Assembly (NCBI GenBank): GCA_012842395.1
Contig: DUSX01000004.1
Coordinates: forward strand, 1-64,000
Direction: 5' to 3'
Length of the DNA stretch: 64,000 nucleotides
Origin: Bacillota bacterium
GTDB lineage: Bacteria > Bacillota > SHA-98 > UBA4971
The notes below the pieces were generated by a model. That model was given only the letters and a program-made list of their open reading frames with translations, ran no database searches and had not been told where the DNA came from. Made by a program: the position numbers and the translations under genes. Of the stretch, positions 45,499 to 54,505 are shown in pieces; within the stretch, counting starts at the first letter, position 1; each line of letters opens with the position of its first letter.

Positions 45499-46098
45499 TT
45501 ACCCGCGCACGTCCACGACCACAGGGACGTCTGCGCTGAGCCCGTAGAAGTCCCGCAAGGCCTCCTCCACTCGCGCTGCGACCACCGATGCGGTGCCCCG
45601 GCTCGTGCCGCCGTCCTCGGGTCCCCGGGCCTCGGTTGAAGTCGGCGACAGGCGCACCGCTACGCTGACCTTCAAGATCTCGCCGGAAGGCCCGAGCTCA
45701 ACCCTGGCGTCCGCGGTGCCGCCGGACGCCAGGCGTGCCAGCGACTCGACCTGCCTCTCGAGTCGCGCCTTTGCCCCGCGGCTCGCAACCTCCAGGCCCG
45801 CCTGAGCCACCCTGTTCCCCTCCGCCGCGTAGTCACGTGCGCCGACGTTGGGGGTTTCGGGGAAGGCCGGGGCCGAGGTGGTGGCCAGCACGTCTTTTAT
45901 GGAGGAGAGGTCGACGAGGGACCCCAGGATGACCGCCACGAGCACGAGCCCGATGACCACCCTCGCGAACTTTCGCAGGTCGTTCCGGGGGAGGAGCATT
46001 TCCGCGAACGCGAGCGTGAGCGCCATCACCGCAAGGTCGCGCACCCAGCCCGATATTGCGTCAATCACGCCACAGCACCCCCCGCCTACCACGCTCAT
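45499..46098 (-). CDS. spoIIIAF: Stage III sporulation protein AF
   Basis: A 199-residue SpoIIIAF with two N-terminal membrane segments (VIDAISGWVRDLAVMALTLAFAEMLLP and ARVVIGLVLVAVILGSLV) and a soluble ferredoxin-fold-like C-terminal domain. The ATG at 46098 overlaps the spoIIIAE stop (ATGA); the upstream open frame is a shadow of spoIIIAE. Confidence 0.92.
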   Translation of the reverse strand: MSVVGGGCCGVIDAISGWVRDLAVMALTLAFAEMLLPRNDLRKFARVVIGLVLVAVILGSLVDLSSIKDVLATTSAPAFPETPNVGARDYAAEGNRVAQAGLEVASRGAKARLERQVESLARLASGGTADARVELGPSGEILKVSVAVRLSPTSTEARGPEDGGTSRGTASVVAARVEEALRDFYGLSADVPVVVDVRG

Positions 46099-47423
46099 CT
46101 CATTGCGGCGGTCAGGTTCGCGAGGCCCGCCACTACCGTCATGGCCGCGACGAAGGCAAACGCGGATACGGCCAAGGAAACGAGGACCATGACGAGCGAG
46201 TTTCCCAAAGCACCCAGGCACCGCGCGAGGCGCTCGTCGCCCATGGGCTGAACCACCGCGCCCGCCAACTTATACATAGCCGCTACGACGAAGATCTTAG
46301 CTGCTGGGACCAAGCAGATCATGAACACGCCTACGAGGCCGGCCACGGTGAGACCGCTCTGAATGAGCACGGAGCAGCTCGCGACCATCGCGACGGCGTC
46401 CGAGAACATCTTGCCGACCACCGGGATGAACGTGCCCGACACGAACTTAGCGGCCCGGATCGCGAGGGTATCCCCGACGGCCGCCCCCACCCCCCGCACC
46501 GCCATCACGCCTACGAACAGCGTCATGAACCCGCCGAGCGCGGCCACGGCCCCGTCTCGCAGGAGCGCTGACAGGCGCGTGAGCTGAACGCGTTCGGTGA
46601 TCATGCTCGTCACATCAAGGACCGCTGACAGGAATATCAGCGGGAAGACGAGGTTGTTCACGAAGCCGCTCGTGGCACCCGCGGCGGCCACCACCGCGGG
46701 GCTCATGATGGCCGCGGAGGTTACCCCTCCGGCCGCTGCGAGCAGCGTAAAGAGCAAGGGTGTGGCCGCTTGGACGAAGGAGGTCATCCGGTCAACGGCG
46801 GCCGTCGCGACCCTCGTGGTCACGAGGAAGCTGTTTACAGCCATGACAGCGAGGACCATGAAGCACGCCGCGCGCGCTACCCCAGTCGCTTGCTCCGCCC
46901 CCAGGCCCGCGGCAAACTCCGACAACACCGAGCACATCACGGCGAGCACTATGAGCTGGCCGAGCAGGGCCAAGCTGGCCCGTACCTCCGCTGCGAGGAG
47001 CCTGACGATGCCCGTGGCTATCTTGCCGGGGTCTAGACCTCCCGGTATGTTCCGGGGAGCCCTCAGCATGGCCACGAGGTCGAGATCCGGGAAGAAACCT
47101 TTGACGTCGGCGTCGACGTCGCGGAGAAACCTTTCAAGGGCCTCCGTGTCCATCGCCTCGAGCTGCGCCCTCACGACATCGTCCAGCGTAGCTGGGGACG
47201 CGGGGGGCCCCGGACCGGGCGCTGAAACGGCCTTGTCGTTGTCGGTCGCAGGGACCTCGGCCTCTGCGACGGCGGCCTGGCCTCCCCCCAGGCTGACGGG
47301 CAGGAGAGCCACCGCGAGCACCGTCATGGTCGCAAGGAACGCCCACCTCAGTGAGACGAGGCTGGCGGCCCGGCGGCGGCGCAACAAGTTGTGCGGTGTC
47401 GGGCTGATGTGTCTGCGCGTCAC
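46095..47423 (-). CDS. spoIIIAE: Stage III sporulation protein AE
   Basis: A 442-residue SpoIIIAE: N-terminal signal-like segment, a soluble stretch (TLDDVVRAQLEAMDTEALERFLRDVDADVK) and seven or so C-terminal membrane segments, with FVSGTFIPVVGKMFSDAV as a conserved block. It is the largest membrane subunit of the channel base. Two adjacent GTG codons (47426 and 47423) could start it; GGGGAGG upstream fits the second better. The much longer open frame upstream is a shadow of spoIIIAD. Confidence 0.92.
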   Translation of the reverse strand: MTRRHISPTPHNLLRRRRAASLVSLRWAFLATMTVLAVALLPVSLGGGQAAVAEAEVPATDNDKAVSAPGPGPPASPATLDDVVRAQLEAMDTEALERFLRDVDADVKGFFPDLDLVAMLRAPRNIPGGLDPGKIATGIVRLLAAEVRASLALLGQLIVLAVMCSVLSEFAAGLGAEQATGVARAACFMVLAVMAVNSFLVTTRVATAAVDRMTSFVQAATPLLFTLLAAAGGVTSAAIMSPAVVAAAGATSGFVNNLVFPLIFLSAVLDVTSMITERVQLTRLSALLRDGAVAALGGFMTLFVGVMAVRGVGAAVGDTLAIRAAKFVSGTFIPVVGKMFSDAVAMVASCSVLIQSGLTVAGLVGVFMICLVPAAKIFVVAAMYKLAGAVVQPMGDERLARCLGALGNSLVMVLVSLAVSAFAFVAAMTVVAGLANLTAAMR

Positions 47424-47509
47424 CACGATCCTCCCCAAGCTCGCGGCGGGCCCGCCGCCGTGCCCGTTGTCGCAACCCGCTGGAGGAGCAATGCTTCGAC
47501 ACCCCTGGT

Positions 47510-47905
47510 CTACTTCAGGAAGCGAGTGATCGTTTCGAGCACCGCGACGAACACCGGGAGCGCCATCACAAGTATGAGGACCTTCCCGGCGAACTCGAGT
47601 TTGGTCGCTATCGCACCTTCCCCCGCATCCCGGCATACCTCCGCGCCGAATCCGGCGAGGTAGGCCACCCCGATCACCTTCAGGACCGTGGTGAAGTATA
47701 CGCTTCCCGACCTCGTCCTGGACGCGAGGTCCGTGAGAGTGCGCACGAGGTAGTTGATGGGTCCGAGCATCGATGCGAACACGATGACCCCTGTCACGAT
47801 GCTGAGCCAGATGGCTATCTCCGGCCTCTGCGATCGCAGGAGCACTATGAGGACGGTCGCCACCACACACACGGCAAGCACTTTCGCGATGTCCAAGGCC
47901 AGCAC
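47510..47905 (-). CDS. spoIIIAD: Stage III sporulation protein AD
   Basis: A 131-residue membrane protein with four segments, containing VLKVIGVAYLAGFGAEVCRDAGEGAIATKLEFAGK, the highly conserved SpoIIIAD block. Related in fold to type III secretion export components. GTG start at 47905, with a TTG three codons in as an alternative. Confidence 0.94.
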   Translation of the reverse strand: MLALDIAKVLAVCVVATVLIVLLRSQRPEIAIWLSIVTGVIVFASMLGPINYLVRTLTDLASRTRSGSVYFTTVLKVIGVAYLAGFGAEVCRDAGEGAIATKLEFAGKVLILVMALPVFVAVLETITRFLK

Positions 47906-47926
47906 CCCGCACGGCCGGGTTCGGCC

Positions 47927-48127
47927 CTACCAGAGCCTGAACACGGTGAGGATGTCGTCCAAGAGCTCCTTGAACTGGAGGAGCGCGATACCGAACACCA
48001 GGGCGGCGCCGATGACCGTGGCGGCCCAGGCGAAATCCTTCCTGCCCACCTGTTCGAAGATGAGGGCGACAACGATGGAGATGATGCCTACCCCGGCGAC
48101 TTTGAACACGATGTCAATGCCTGGCAT
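47927..48127 (-). CDS. spoIIIAC: Stage III sporulation protein AC
   Basis: A 66-residue protein with two membrane helices: IDIVFKVAGVGIISIVVALIFEQVGRKDFA and the second after ATVIGAALVFG. This is the usual size. The ATG at 48127 has GGAGGGAG upstream; an ATG six codons earlier lacks one. Confidence 0.94.
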   Translation of the reverse strand: MPGIDIVFKVAGVGIISIVVALIFEQVGRKDFAWAATVIGAALVFGIALLQFKELLDDILTVFRLW

Positions 48128-48196
48128 TCCGTCGTCTCCCTCCATCAGCGCGACGCCGAACTCGCGCCTCGATGGCTGCAGGACGCTCAGTGCGAC

Positions 48197-48712
48197 TCAG
48201 TACAACAGGAGGGCTACCATCGCTCCCACCGTTACGCCGAGATAACGCCACATCCGTGCCATGCGCTCCGCCTCGTCCCGGGCGCGGGCCTCGTTCGCGC
48301 GGAGCCGCTCGCGTACGAGCGCGACGTAGCGAAGCTGGTCATCCGCGCCGCACGTCCCGAGAGTCTCGCCGAACGCGAGAAGCGCAGCGCGATCCTCGGC
48401 CGCCAGGGCCGACCACGGGTACACACGGTTCACCGCCGCCTGCCAAGCCTGGTTCGGCAAGAGCTCGGATGAGCCAATGAGATCCGCTGCGACGCGAAAC
48501 ACCCTCGCTCCGACCCCTTTGGAACCGCGGCATGCGCGAGACAGCGCCTCGGCGAGGGGCGTCCTTGCGAAGGAGATCTCCGTCTCCAGCACTGCCAGCG
48601 CCGTCGCGATCTCCGCCAGCTGGCGCGGGCGCTCCGAGTAGTTGCGAGCAATCGTGTTTCCGATGAGGGCGGCGGATCCCACGACCAGCGCCGCCCCGAG
48701 CAGCCTGAGCAC
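48197..48712 (-). CDS. spoIIIAB: Stage III sporulation protein AB
   Basis: A 171-residue SpoIIIAB: an N-terminal membrane segment, a helical GspF-like middle domain (LAEIATALAVLETEISFARTPLAEAL) and a C-terminal membrane segment after AERMARMWRYLGV. It may contact the SpoIIIAA ATPase. I chose GTG at 48712, which has GGAGG 8 bases upstream; the GTG at 48721 lies on top of that site. Confidence 0.92.
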   Translation of the reverse strand: MLRLLGAALVVGSAALIGNTIARNYSERPRQLAEIATALAVLETEISFARTPLAEALSRACRGSKGVGARVFRVAADLIGSSELLPNQAWQAAVNRVYPWSALAAEDRAALLAFGETLGTCGADDQLRYVALVRERLRANEARARDEAERMARMWRYLGVTVGAMVALLLY

Positions 48713-48740
48713 GGAGCTCACCTCCCTGCTGCACCTCCAC

Positions 48741-49751
48741 CTAGTGCCCGGAGCGGGTGAACAAGAGCGTTTGCGACTTAAGGTCGAAGACGGACTCCAC
48801 CGTGCCCGGTCCGTCCTTCGAGCTGAGGGTGACCACTCTCTCGAACATCTGGCCCTCGAACAAACACCGCAGCGCAGGGCGTCTGGTGACGTCGTCCAGA
48901 GAGTCGCCGTGGGCCGTGGCGACGATGCTAACGCCGGCGTTCATAACCTCGCGGACGGCCACGGAGTCCTCCTCCCTGCCGATCTCATCGGTCACCACGA
49001 GGTCGGGCGACATTGACCTCACGAGCATGATCATCCCCGCAGCCTTGGGGCACGCGTCGAGCACATCTGTGCGCATGCCGACCGTGTTCTGCGGGACCCC
49101 GTAATAGCAAGCCGCTATCTCGGAGCGCTCGTCCACGATGCCGACCCGCAGGCCGACGAGGCCGAGGGATCTCACGCCGTCGCTGGCCTGGCGGGCGATG
49201 TCCCGCAGGAGCGTGGTTTTGCCGCACCGTGGGGGTGAGATGATGAGCGTGTGAAAGAGACGGTTCCTGGATTTGACGAGGTACGGCATGACGGCGTCCG
49301 CTGCGCCCAGGACCTCGTGTGACACCCTGATGCAGAATCCTGAGATGTCCTTGATGACCTTGACAGTGCCGTCTTGCACCACGGCGCGGCCGACGATGCC
49401 TACCCTGTGACCCCCGCGCAGCGTGATGTACCCCTGGCGGATCTCGTCCTCGTACGAGTAGATGGACGAACCCGCCATGAGTTGAAGGGTCACGAGCGCC
49501 TCCTGATCGGTAAAGATGTAGCCGTCGTCTGGCCCGGAGGCGATTCCCCCGCGTGACGAGACGAAGACCTCTTCGTCCCCGACGTCCAACGTTACCGGGC
49601 GCCCACGCCTTAGCCGTATCTCGTGTGCCTTCCCCAGGACCTCAGGAGGCAGCGTCTGTATTGCCGACCGCAACTTCATCGGAAGGCACGGAAGGATCTC
49701 GTCCGCAATCACCCGGTCCATGGGCCGCCCGCAGCGTCCCTCCGCCAGCAA
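48741..49751 (-). CDS. spoIIIAA: Stage III sporulation protein AA (ATPase)
   Basis: A 336-residue secretion-type ATPase. EIRLRRGRPV in the N-terminal part, SIYSYEDEIRQGYITLRGGHRVGI, Walker A SPPRCGKTTLL, Walker B DLVVTDEIGREED and the ATAHG segment are clear. It is the energy source proposed for the feeding channel. Start is either TTG at 49751 (GGAGGG 8-9 bases upstream) or ATG at 49721 (no ribosome binding site, but nearer the family N terminus). Confidence 0.93.
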   Translation of the reverse strand: MLAEGRCGRPMDRVIADEILPCLPMKLRSAIQTLPPEVLGKAHEIRLRRGRPVTLDVGDEEVFVSSRGGIASGPDDGYIFTDQEALVTLQLMAGSSIYSYEDEIRQGYITLRGGHRVGIVGRAVVQDGTVKVIKDISGFCIRVSHEVLGAADAVMPYLVKSRNRLFHTLIISPPRCGKTTLLRDIARQASDGVRSLGLVGLRVGIVDERSEIAACYYGVPQNTVGMRTDVLDACPKAAGMIMLVRSMSPDLVVTDEIGREEDSVAVREVMNAGVSIVATAHGDSLDDVTRRPALRCLFEGQMFERVVTLSSKDGPGTVESVFDLKSQTLLFTRSGH

Positions 49752-49775
49752 AGCACGTCCCTCCCTCGTACAACC

Positions 49776-49804
49776 ATGCTTATGCGGCGGCCACGGCTTT
49801 ATGA
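49776..49804 (-). promoter_or_regulatory. Possible SigE-type promoter of the spoIIIA operon
   Basis: Read leftward, TCATAAA (49798-49804) matches the SigE -35 pattern TMATAWW exactly, and CATAAGCAT (49776-49784) matches the CATA of the -10, separated by 13 bases. spoIIIA is SigE-dependent in Bacillus. The second half of the -10 is imperfect. Confidence 0.45.
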
Positions 49805-49805
49805 C

Positions 49806-49847
49806 AAAAACAGCGCGGGGACGGTGACAGGATCACCGCCCCCGCGC
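49806..49847 (-). terminator. Intrinsic terminator after efp
   Basis: In minus-strand RNA a 15-bp stem (49833-49847 with 49813-49827, one G-U pair) closes a 5-base loop and is followed by UGUUUUU (A-run at 49806-49810 on the plus strand). It ends the pilus/pepP/efp transcript just before spoIIIA. Confidence 0.9.
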
Positions 49848-50046
49848 CGCGTCCCGGCGCTTCTTGCCAGGTACCATCCTATGCCCAGATGATGCGGCTA
49901 GTACGGTAGGCCGTCAAGCACAAGTTTGACATGACTAGTTCTCTCTTGTTTTCCGACGCCTTGGGTTCCCGGTGACTGTACGAGGGGTGTCAAAACCCAC
50001 CCACGCCCACGCACCCTGGAACCGTCCATCACCTGTGCCCGTCTAC

Positions 50047-50604
50047 TCAGACTCGCTCGAGGTACTGGCCGGTGCGCGTGTCAACTCTTATGATATCACC
50101 GACGTTTACGAAAAGGGGCACTTGAACGACAGCGCCCGTCTCGAGGGTGGCGGGCTTCGACCCACCCGTCGCTGTATCTCCTCGCAGGCCAGGGTCGGTA
50201 TCCACCACGGCGAGCTCCACGAAGTTCGGAAGCTCGACCCCTATGGGTGAGCCCTCGTACATCTGGACGCCGATGATCATGTTCTCCTTCAGATACTTCT
50301 TGGCGTCGCCGAGCGTCTCATTGTTCAGGACGAGTTGCTCGTAGGTGGACGTATCCATGAAATAGTTCTCGTCGCCGGAGCTGTAAAGGTACTGCATCTC
50401 TCTGTAATCTATGTGGGCCCGCGGAAGCTTCTCTCCTGCCCGGAACGTTCTTTCTATGACGTACCCTGTTTTCACGTTCTTGAGCCTCGAGCGAACGAAC
50501 GCGGAGCCCTTCCCGGGCTTCACGTGCTGGAAGTCGACCACAGTGTAGACCTCGCCGTCGAGCTCGATGGTAAGGCCGGTATGGAAGTCGTTAGTAGATA
50601 TCAT
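50047..50604 (-). CDS. efp: Translation elongation factor P
   Basis: A 185-residue EF-P with three beta domains. It begins [25 protein letters not shown] and has the tip loop VKPGKGSAF, whose lysine contacts the peptidyl tRNA to relieve polyproline stalling; the C terminus [18 protein letters not shown] is standard. The partner modification genes are not in the window. ATG at 50604 after a GGGGGTGGG tract. Confidence 0.96.
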   Translation of the reverse strand: MISTNDFHTGLTIELDGEVYTVVDFQHVKPGKGSAFVRSRLKNVKTGYVIERTFRAGEKLPRAHIDYREMQYLYSSGDENYFMDTSTYEQLVLNNETLGDAKKYLKENMIIGVQMYEGSPIGVELPNFVELAVVDTDPGLRGDTATGGSKPATLETGAVVQVPLFVNVGDIIRVDTRTGQYLERV

Positions 50605-50689
50605 GCACCCACCCCCGAACTGGATCAAATACAGACATATTTCGCGTCGTCTCTAGATTATCCTCTCCCGTCGCCGGATATTTGGCGCA

Positions 50690-50726
50690 TCTGAAACTAA
50701 GCGCGAACTCTTGGCGACATAGTTAG
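50690..50726 (+). repeat. Dispersed intergenic repeat, partial copy 4
   Basis: Plus strand GCGCGAACTCTTGGCGACATAGTTAG closely follows the reverse complement of copy 3 (GACGCGGACTTTTGGCGACATACTTAG). It spans the pepP stop codon and the spacer before efp. Only the outer 30-35 bases of the unit are recognisable. Confidence 0.45.
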
Positions 50727-51799
50727 AGCTCGATGAGCTCCTTCGGCGAGCGGGTAAGGTTCAGGACCCCTCCATCCTCGACGACAACGAGGTCCTCGAT
50801 TCGCACCCCGAGCTTGCCCGGAAGGTAAATGCCCGGCTCCACGCTCACCACCATGCCGGGTTCCAGCACGACGGACGATGAAGGGGCGAGGCGCGGTTCC
50901 TCGTGCACAGCGAGGCCCACACCGTGCCCGAGCCCGTGGCCGAAGTTCTCGCCGTATCCTGCCTCCGCGATGACCTGCTGTGCCATGGCGTGTGCCTGCT
51001 CGCCGGTGATACCGGCCCTAATGCCCTCGAGCGCGGCACGCTGCGCTCGGAGGACGATATCGTAGATCCTGCGCTGTTCCTCGGAAGCCCTGCCCAAAAC
51101 CACGGTGCGCGTCGTGTCGCCCCGGTAGCCATCGACAACGGCCCCGAAGTCGAGCACGATGAGCTCGCCAGGGACGAGCCGTTTGTCGCTGGCCACCGCG
51201 TGAGGCATGGCCCCGTTCGGGCCGGACCCGACGATGATGTCGAAGCCCAGCCTTTCCGCCCCGTTTCTCCTCATGAACCACTCCATCTCCAGGGCGACCT
51301 CTATCTCGGTCATGCCCGGTTTCATCACCGTAACGATGTGCGAGAACGCGGCGTCGCCGAGCGCCTCCGCCCGGCGGATCTTGTCGATCTCCTGATCGTC
51401 CTTGACCATCCGCAACCTCTCCACGAGCCCTTCTACAGGAACCAACTTGATTCCCTGGAGCTCGGAGGAGAACGTCTCATACTGCTTGTACGTGATGACG
51501 TCTTTCTCGAACCCGAGGGTCGTGACGCCGATCTCGCCAAGGACCTCTTTCAGGGTGTCCGTGAACTTCACGCCGTGCTTCACTATGCGAAAGTCAGGCG
51601 CCTGGGCCGCGGCCTGCTCGGTGTACCGGAAGTCGGTTATGAGCACTGCGTGGTCCTGCGACACAACCGCGAATCCTGACGATCCTGTGAACCCCGTCAT
51701 GTAACGCCTGTTTTCCGGGCGCGCCACGAGAACAGCATCGATCTCGTGCTCTCGAAGCGAGTCTCGGAGCCTAGCTATTCTTTTCGACACACATGCCAC
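50723..51799 (-). CDS. pepP: Xaa-Pro aminopeptidase (M24 family)
   Basis: A 358-residue creatinase/aminopeptidase P. N-terminal domain AVLVARPENRRYMTGFTGSSG; C-terminal pita-bread domain with the five metal ligands in VLDFGAVVDGYRGDTTRTV, GHGLGHGVGLAVHEEP, EPGMVVSVEPGIYL and GVRIEDLVVV. It removes N-terminal residues preceding proline and often sits beside efp. GTG at 51799 has GGAGG about 8 bases upstream; the frame is open further upstream but not conserved. Confidence 0.93.
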   Translation of the reverse strand: MACVSKRIARLRDSLREHEIDAVLVARPENRRYMTGFTGSSGFAVVSQDHAVLITDFRYTEQAAAQAPDFRIVKHGVKFTDTLKEVLGEIGVTTLGFEKDVITYKQYETFSSELQGIKLVPVEGLVERLRMVKDDQEIDKIRRAEALGDAAFSHIVTVMKPGMTEIEVALEMEWFMRRNGAERLGFDIIVGSGPNGAMPHAVASDKRLVPGELIVLDFGAVVDGYRGDTTRTVVLGRASEEQRRIYDIVLRAQRAALEGIRAGITGEQAHAMAQQVIAEAGYGENFGHGLGHGVGLAVHEEPRLAPSSSVVLEPGMVVSVEPGIYLPGKLGVRIEDLVVVEDGGVLNLTRSPKELIEL

Positions 51800-51881
51800 A
51801 CCCCATCCCTCCATCCGGCTTGCCTGAGGTGCAGAGGACCCAGAACCACCGGCCTCCGGTCCGGCCAGCCTCGGCTCGTCC

Positions 51882-53315
51882 TCACGAACCAGGCCCTCCC
51901 GGACCGTCCCCACCAGGAGCCGCCGGATTCGGGATATTCTCCCCCGTGCTGACGTTCTCCTGCTCTGCCCCGGCCTCCATCCCCGTCTTTGTTGCGGCCG
52001 GCGCTGCAGCGTCGTCCACAGTCACTATGGTCGGCGTTATGAATATGACCATCTCGGTTTCCTTGGCCTCCACCTTCTTGTTCTTGAAAAGCTCTCCCAG
52101 AATAGGGATGTCGCCGAGGATGGGGAGCTTCAGCATGCTCTCGATCTCCTCACGCTGCAGCAACCCCGCGATGGCCAAGGTTTCGCCGTCCCGCACCGTG
52201 GCCACGAAATCTGCCTCCCGCGTCCTCACGTGCGGGTAGCCCTGGGTCTGCTCCTGCCCCAGGATGGACGACACCTCCGGCTGGACGTGCACGGTTATGA
52301 GGCCGTTACGGTTGACGCGGGGCGTTATGATGAGTTTCACCCCAGCCTCGATGAACGACACGCTCTGGCTCGTCTCTCCGCCGCTCGAACTCGTAACGAC
52401 GACCGGGATCTTATCGCCGATGAACACCCGAGCCTCGGTGCCGTCGAGGGTGGTAGTGCCGGGGCGGGCGATTGTCACAGCCTTCCCTGAGTCCTCCAAC
52501 ATCTTCAGGAACGGCCCCACGCCGAGTGACAGCCCCACAAATGCGCCTGTGGCAGGGTCCGTTCTTATGTACACCTTCCCGAACTCCCCAGCCTCCTGCC
52601 AGTTTATCCCGTACTCGTCGAGCGCATCCTTAGCGATCTCTTCCAGCCGGGCGTCTATGCGCACCATGGGGATGGGAACGTCCAGCTTTTGCACGATCCG
52701 GGCCGCCTCGTCGAGCTCGATTTCGACGCCGGACGCTATGATCGAGTTCGTGCGCGCCTCGATCTGGAGTCTATCGGCGGGAATGACAAGGCTGAGGGCC
52801 TGTTTGATGTCATCTGGGGAGGAGTAGTTCAGCTTGAATACCCTGGTCTCGACCTTGTCGAATCCATCTTTGAACCGTGCGGGGGCGGCAACCACGAGCG
52901 TATTGCCGACGTATCTGTAAGCAAGCCCCGTAGCGAGCGTAACGAGCTCGACAGCGTCGGTAACGGGAACCGCCTTGAGCGTGAGCGAAACCTCGCCCCT
53001 CACGGATGGGTCTGCTATTATGTTTACGCCGCCGAGTTCCGCAAGGATCTTGAGGACGTCCCGAATGTCGGCACCCTTAAGATCGACTGTGACAGGCCGC
53101 GGGCCGGGTTGAGCCTGGGCATCTGTTTGAGCCCCCGCTTCAGGCTGTGCCTGCGCTTGGTCCTGGGCCTGGGATGCCGGCGGAGAGCTCTCCCCGCCAC
53201 CGGCGGTTGCTGCCGCCTGCGCTTCCAGGGGCGCGGGCTTCACTAAGCACACGAGCATGAGCAGAAGCGCGATCGCCAGGGCGACGCGCCTGGCTTGGCG
53301 CAGACCGGTTGTCAT
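51882..53315 (-). CDS. pilQ: Secretin (PilQ/GspD family)
   Basis: A 477-residue secretin with an N-terminal signal peptide (RVALAIALLLMLVCLV), a Gln/Ala-rich spacer, an STN-like domain (VTVDLKGADIRDVLKILAELGGVNIIADPSVRGEVSL begins it), an N1 domain, and the C-terminal secretin core (EARVFIGDKIPVVV, VKLIITPRVNRNGLITVHVQPEVS, LPILGDIPILGELF). Secretins form outer-membrane pores for pilus exit. Its presence in a spore former is notable because most such bacteria lack an outer membrane. It overlaps the preceding gene by 4 bases. Confidence 0.92.
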   Translation of the reverse strand: MTTGLRQARRVALAIALLLMLVCLVKPAPLEAQAAATAGGGESSPPASQAQDQAQAQPEAGAQTDAQAQPGPRPVTVDLKGADIRDVLKILAELGGVNIIADPSVRGEVSLTLKAVPVTDAVELVTLATGLAYRYVGNTLVVAAPARFKDGFDKVETRVFKLNYSSPDDIKQALSLVIPADRLQIEARTNSIIASGVEIELDEAARIVQKLDVPIPMVRIDARLEEIAKDALDEYGINWQEAGEFGKVYIRTDPATGAFVGLSLGVGPFLKMLEDSGKAVTIARPGTTTLDGTEARVFIGDKIPVVVTSSSGGETSQSVSFIEAGVKLIITPRVNRNGLITVHVQPEVSSILGQEQTQGYPHVRTREADFVATVRDGETLAIAGLLQREEIESMLKLPILGDIPILGELFKNKKVEAKETEMVIFITPTIVTVDDAAAPAATKTGMEAGAEQENVSTGENIPNPAAPGGDGPGGPGS

Positions 53316-54505
53316 CGTCCACTGCCTCCCCCGAGTTCCAGCACGAACTCCTCGCCTTCTTTGACCACGGTAACGGATTTCTGCTCGACGGCCTTCACCA
53401 AGGCCCCCTCGACCTCGTCACCGGGGCGCACGATGATGCTGCCCTTGGCTGTCCTCACTATCGCGTACGCGGCCGAGTCCCCCGAGGTGATGATGCCGGT
53501 CACGAGCATCGGCGGAGGCTCCACAGGCCGCCTTTGCGTCTGCGTGGCGGCGGACGCCCCTTGCGGCCTCTGGGCGCTGCCACCCCCCTGGTGGGCGGCC
53601 GCAGCGGGAGCGGGAGCGGCCGCGGCGGGCTCTTGCGCAACCGTGACGGCGGGCACACCAGCGTCTTGCTTGTCGCCCGCGCCCTCCGTCGCGGGCGTGG
53701 GCTCAACGGATACGTTCGGCGCTACAGGAACTGGCGAGCGGGCGGTCTCGGTTTCAGCAAGCCCGGCGGCGCCGCGCGCCTCAGGCGCGCCTGCCTCTGG
53801 AGGCTGCACAGGCCCGACCGCTTGGGCGCCCCTCCCCGCCGCGTCCGCGCCGTCCTCGGACGGCACGGGCTTGTCCGCGCCTCGCGTCGCTGTCTCCTCG
53901 GGCACGGGCGCGGCCGGTGGTGTGTCCGCAACCTGCGCCGCACTCACGGGCTCTGAAGCCCCAGCCTCGGAGGGTGACGGGGGAGCGGATGCTGCACCGG
54001 CGCCTGACGCGCCTGAAGCCTCGTCTTCCAGGGGAGCCTCTCTTTCGGCCGCGGTGTCCTGAGCACTCGTCATCGAGGGCGCTCCGGCGATTCGCGAGAT
54101 GCCGTGAGGTCCTGCCTCGGGTGTCGCGGCCTCGGGACCCGGGCCTACCTTCTCGGCCGCCTGCTGCAGAGCGATAGTCCTATCCGCCGCGAAAGGGTCC
54201 GCGGCCGCCCTCGCCCGAAAAGGAATGGTCTCTTCATTCTTTCCGGTCTGCACGACCTGCGGAAGTGGCTCCTGTAGCTCGCGCCACTTCTCAGGAACGG
54301 CCGAACGCCCCGCTTCAGCGGGAAGCGCCTGCCCCGGAGCTCTCCCGGAGGGCTGCTGCGCGATCTTCACGCCAGCGAGCACCGCGGCGGCCGTCACGGC
54401 AAGCGCCACCGCCGCGACCGCAAGCCAGATTCCCCGGTTTCGCGGCGGTTTTTGAACACCGTGCCTGGGGGCCACACGTGCCCCCGCGCCCGACAAAGGT
54501 CTCAT
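53312..54505 (-). CDS. PilP/GspC-like inner-membrane protein with long low-complexity linker
   Basis: A 397-residue protein: one membrane segment (about residues 25-45), a linker of roughly 250 residues rich in Ala, Pro, Glu and Gly, and a C-terminal domain of about 65 residues (PPMLVTGIITSGDSAAYAIVRTAKGSIIVRPGDEVEGA) resembling the PilP or GspC homology region that contacts secretins. The genetic position between pilO and the secretin supports a PilP role. The ATG at 54505 overlaps pilO by 4 bases. Confidence 0.7.
   Translation of the reverse strand: MRPLSGAGARVAPRHGVQKPPRNRGIWLAVAAVALAVTAAAVLAGVKIAQQPSGRAPGQALPAEAGRSAVPEKWRELQEPLPQVVQTGKNEETIPFRARAAADPFAADRTIALQQAAEKVGPGPEAATPEAGPHGISRIAGAPSMTSAQDTAAEREAPLEDEASGASGAGAASAPPSPSEAGASEPVSAAQVADTPPAAPVPEETATRGADKPVPSEDGADAAGRGAQAVGPVQPPEAGAPEARGAAGLAETETARSPVPVAPNVSVEPTPATEGAGDKQDAGVPAVTVAQEPAAAAPAPAAAAHQGGGSAQRPQGASAATQTQRRPVEPPPMLVTGIITSGDSAAYAIVRTAKGSIIVRPGDEVEGALVKAVEQKSVTVVKEGEEFVLELGGGSGR

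Noticed and set aside
46222-47912. Extension of spoIIIAE to 605 codons
   Set aside because: The first 160 codons are the shadow of spoIIIAD and lack protein-like composition; GTG 47423 with GGGGAGG is the better start.
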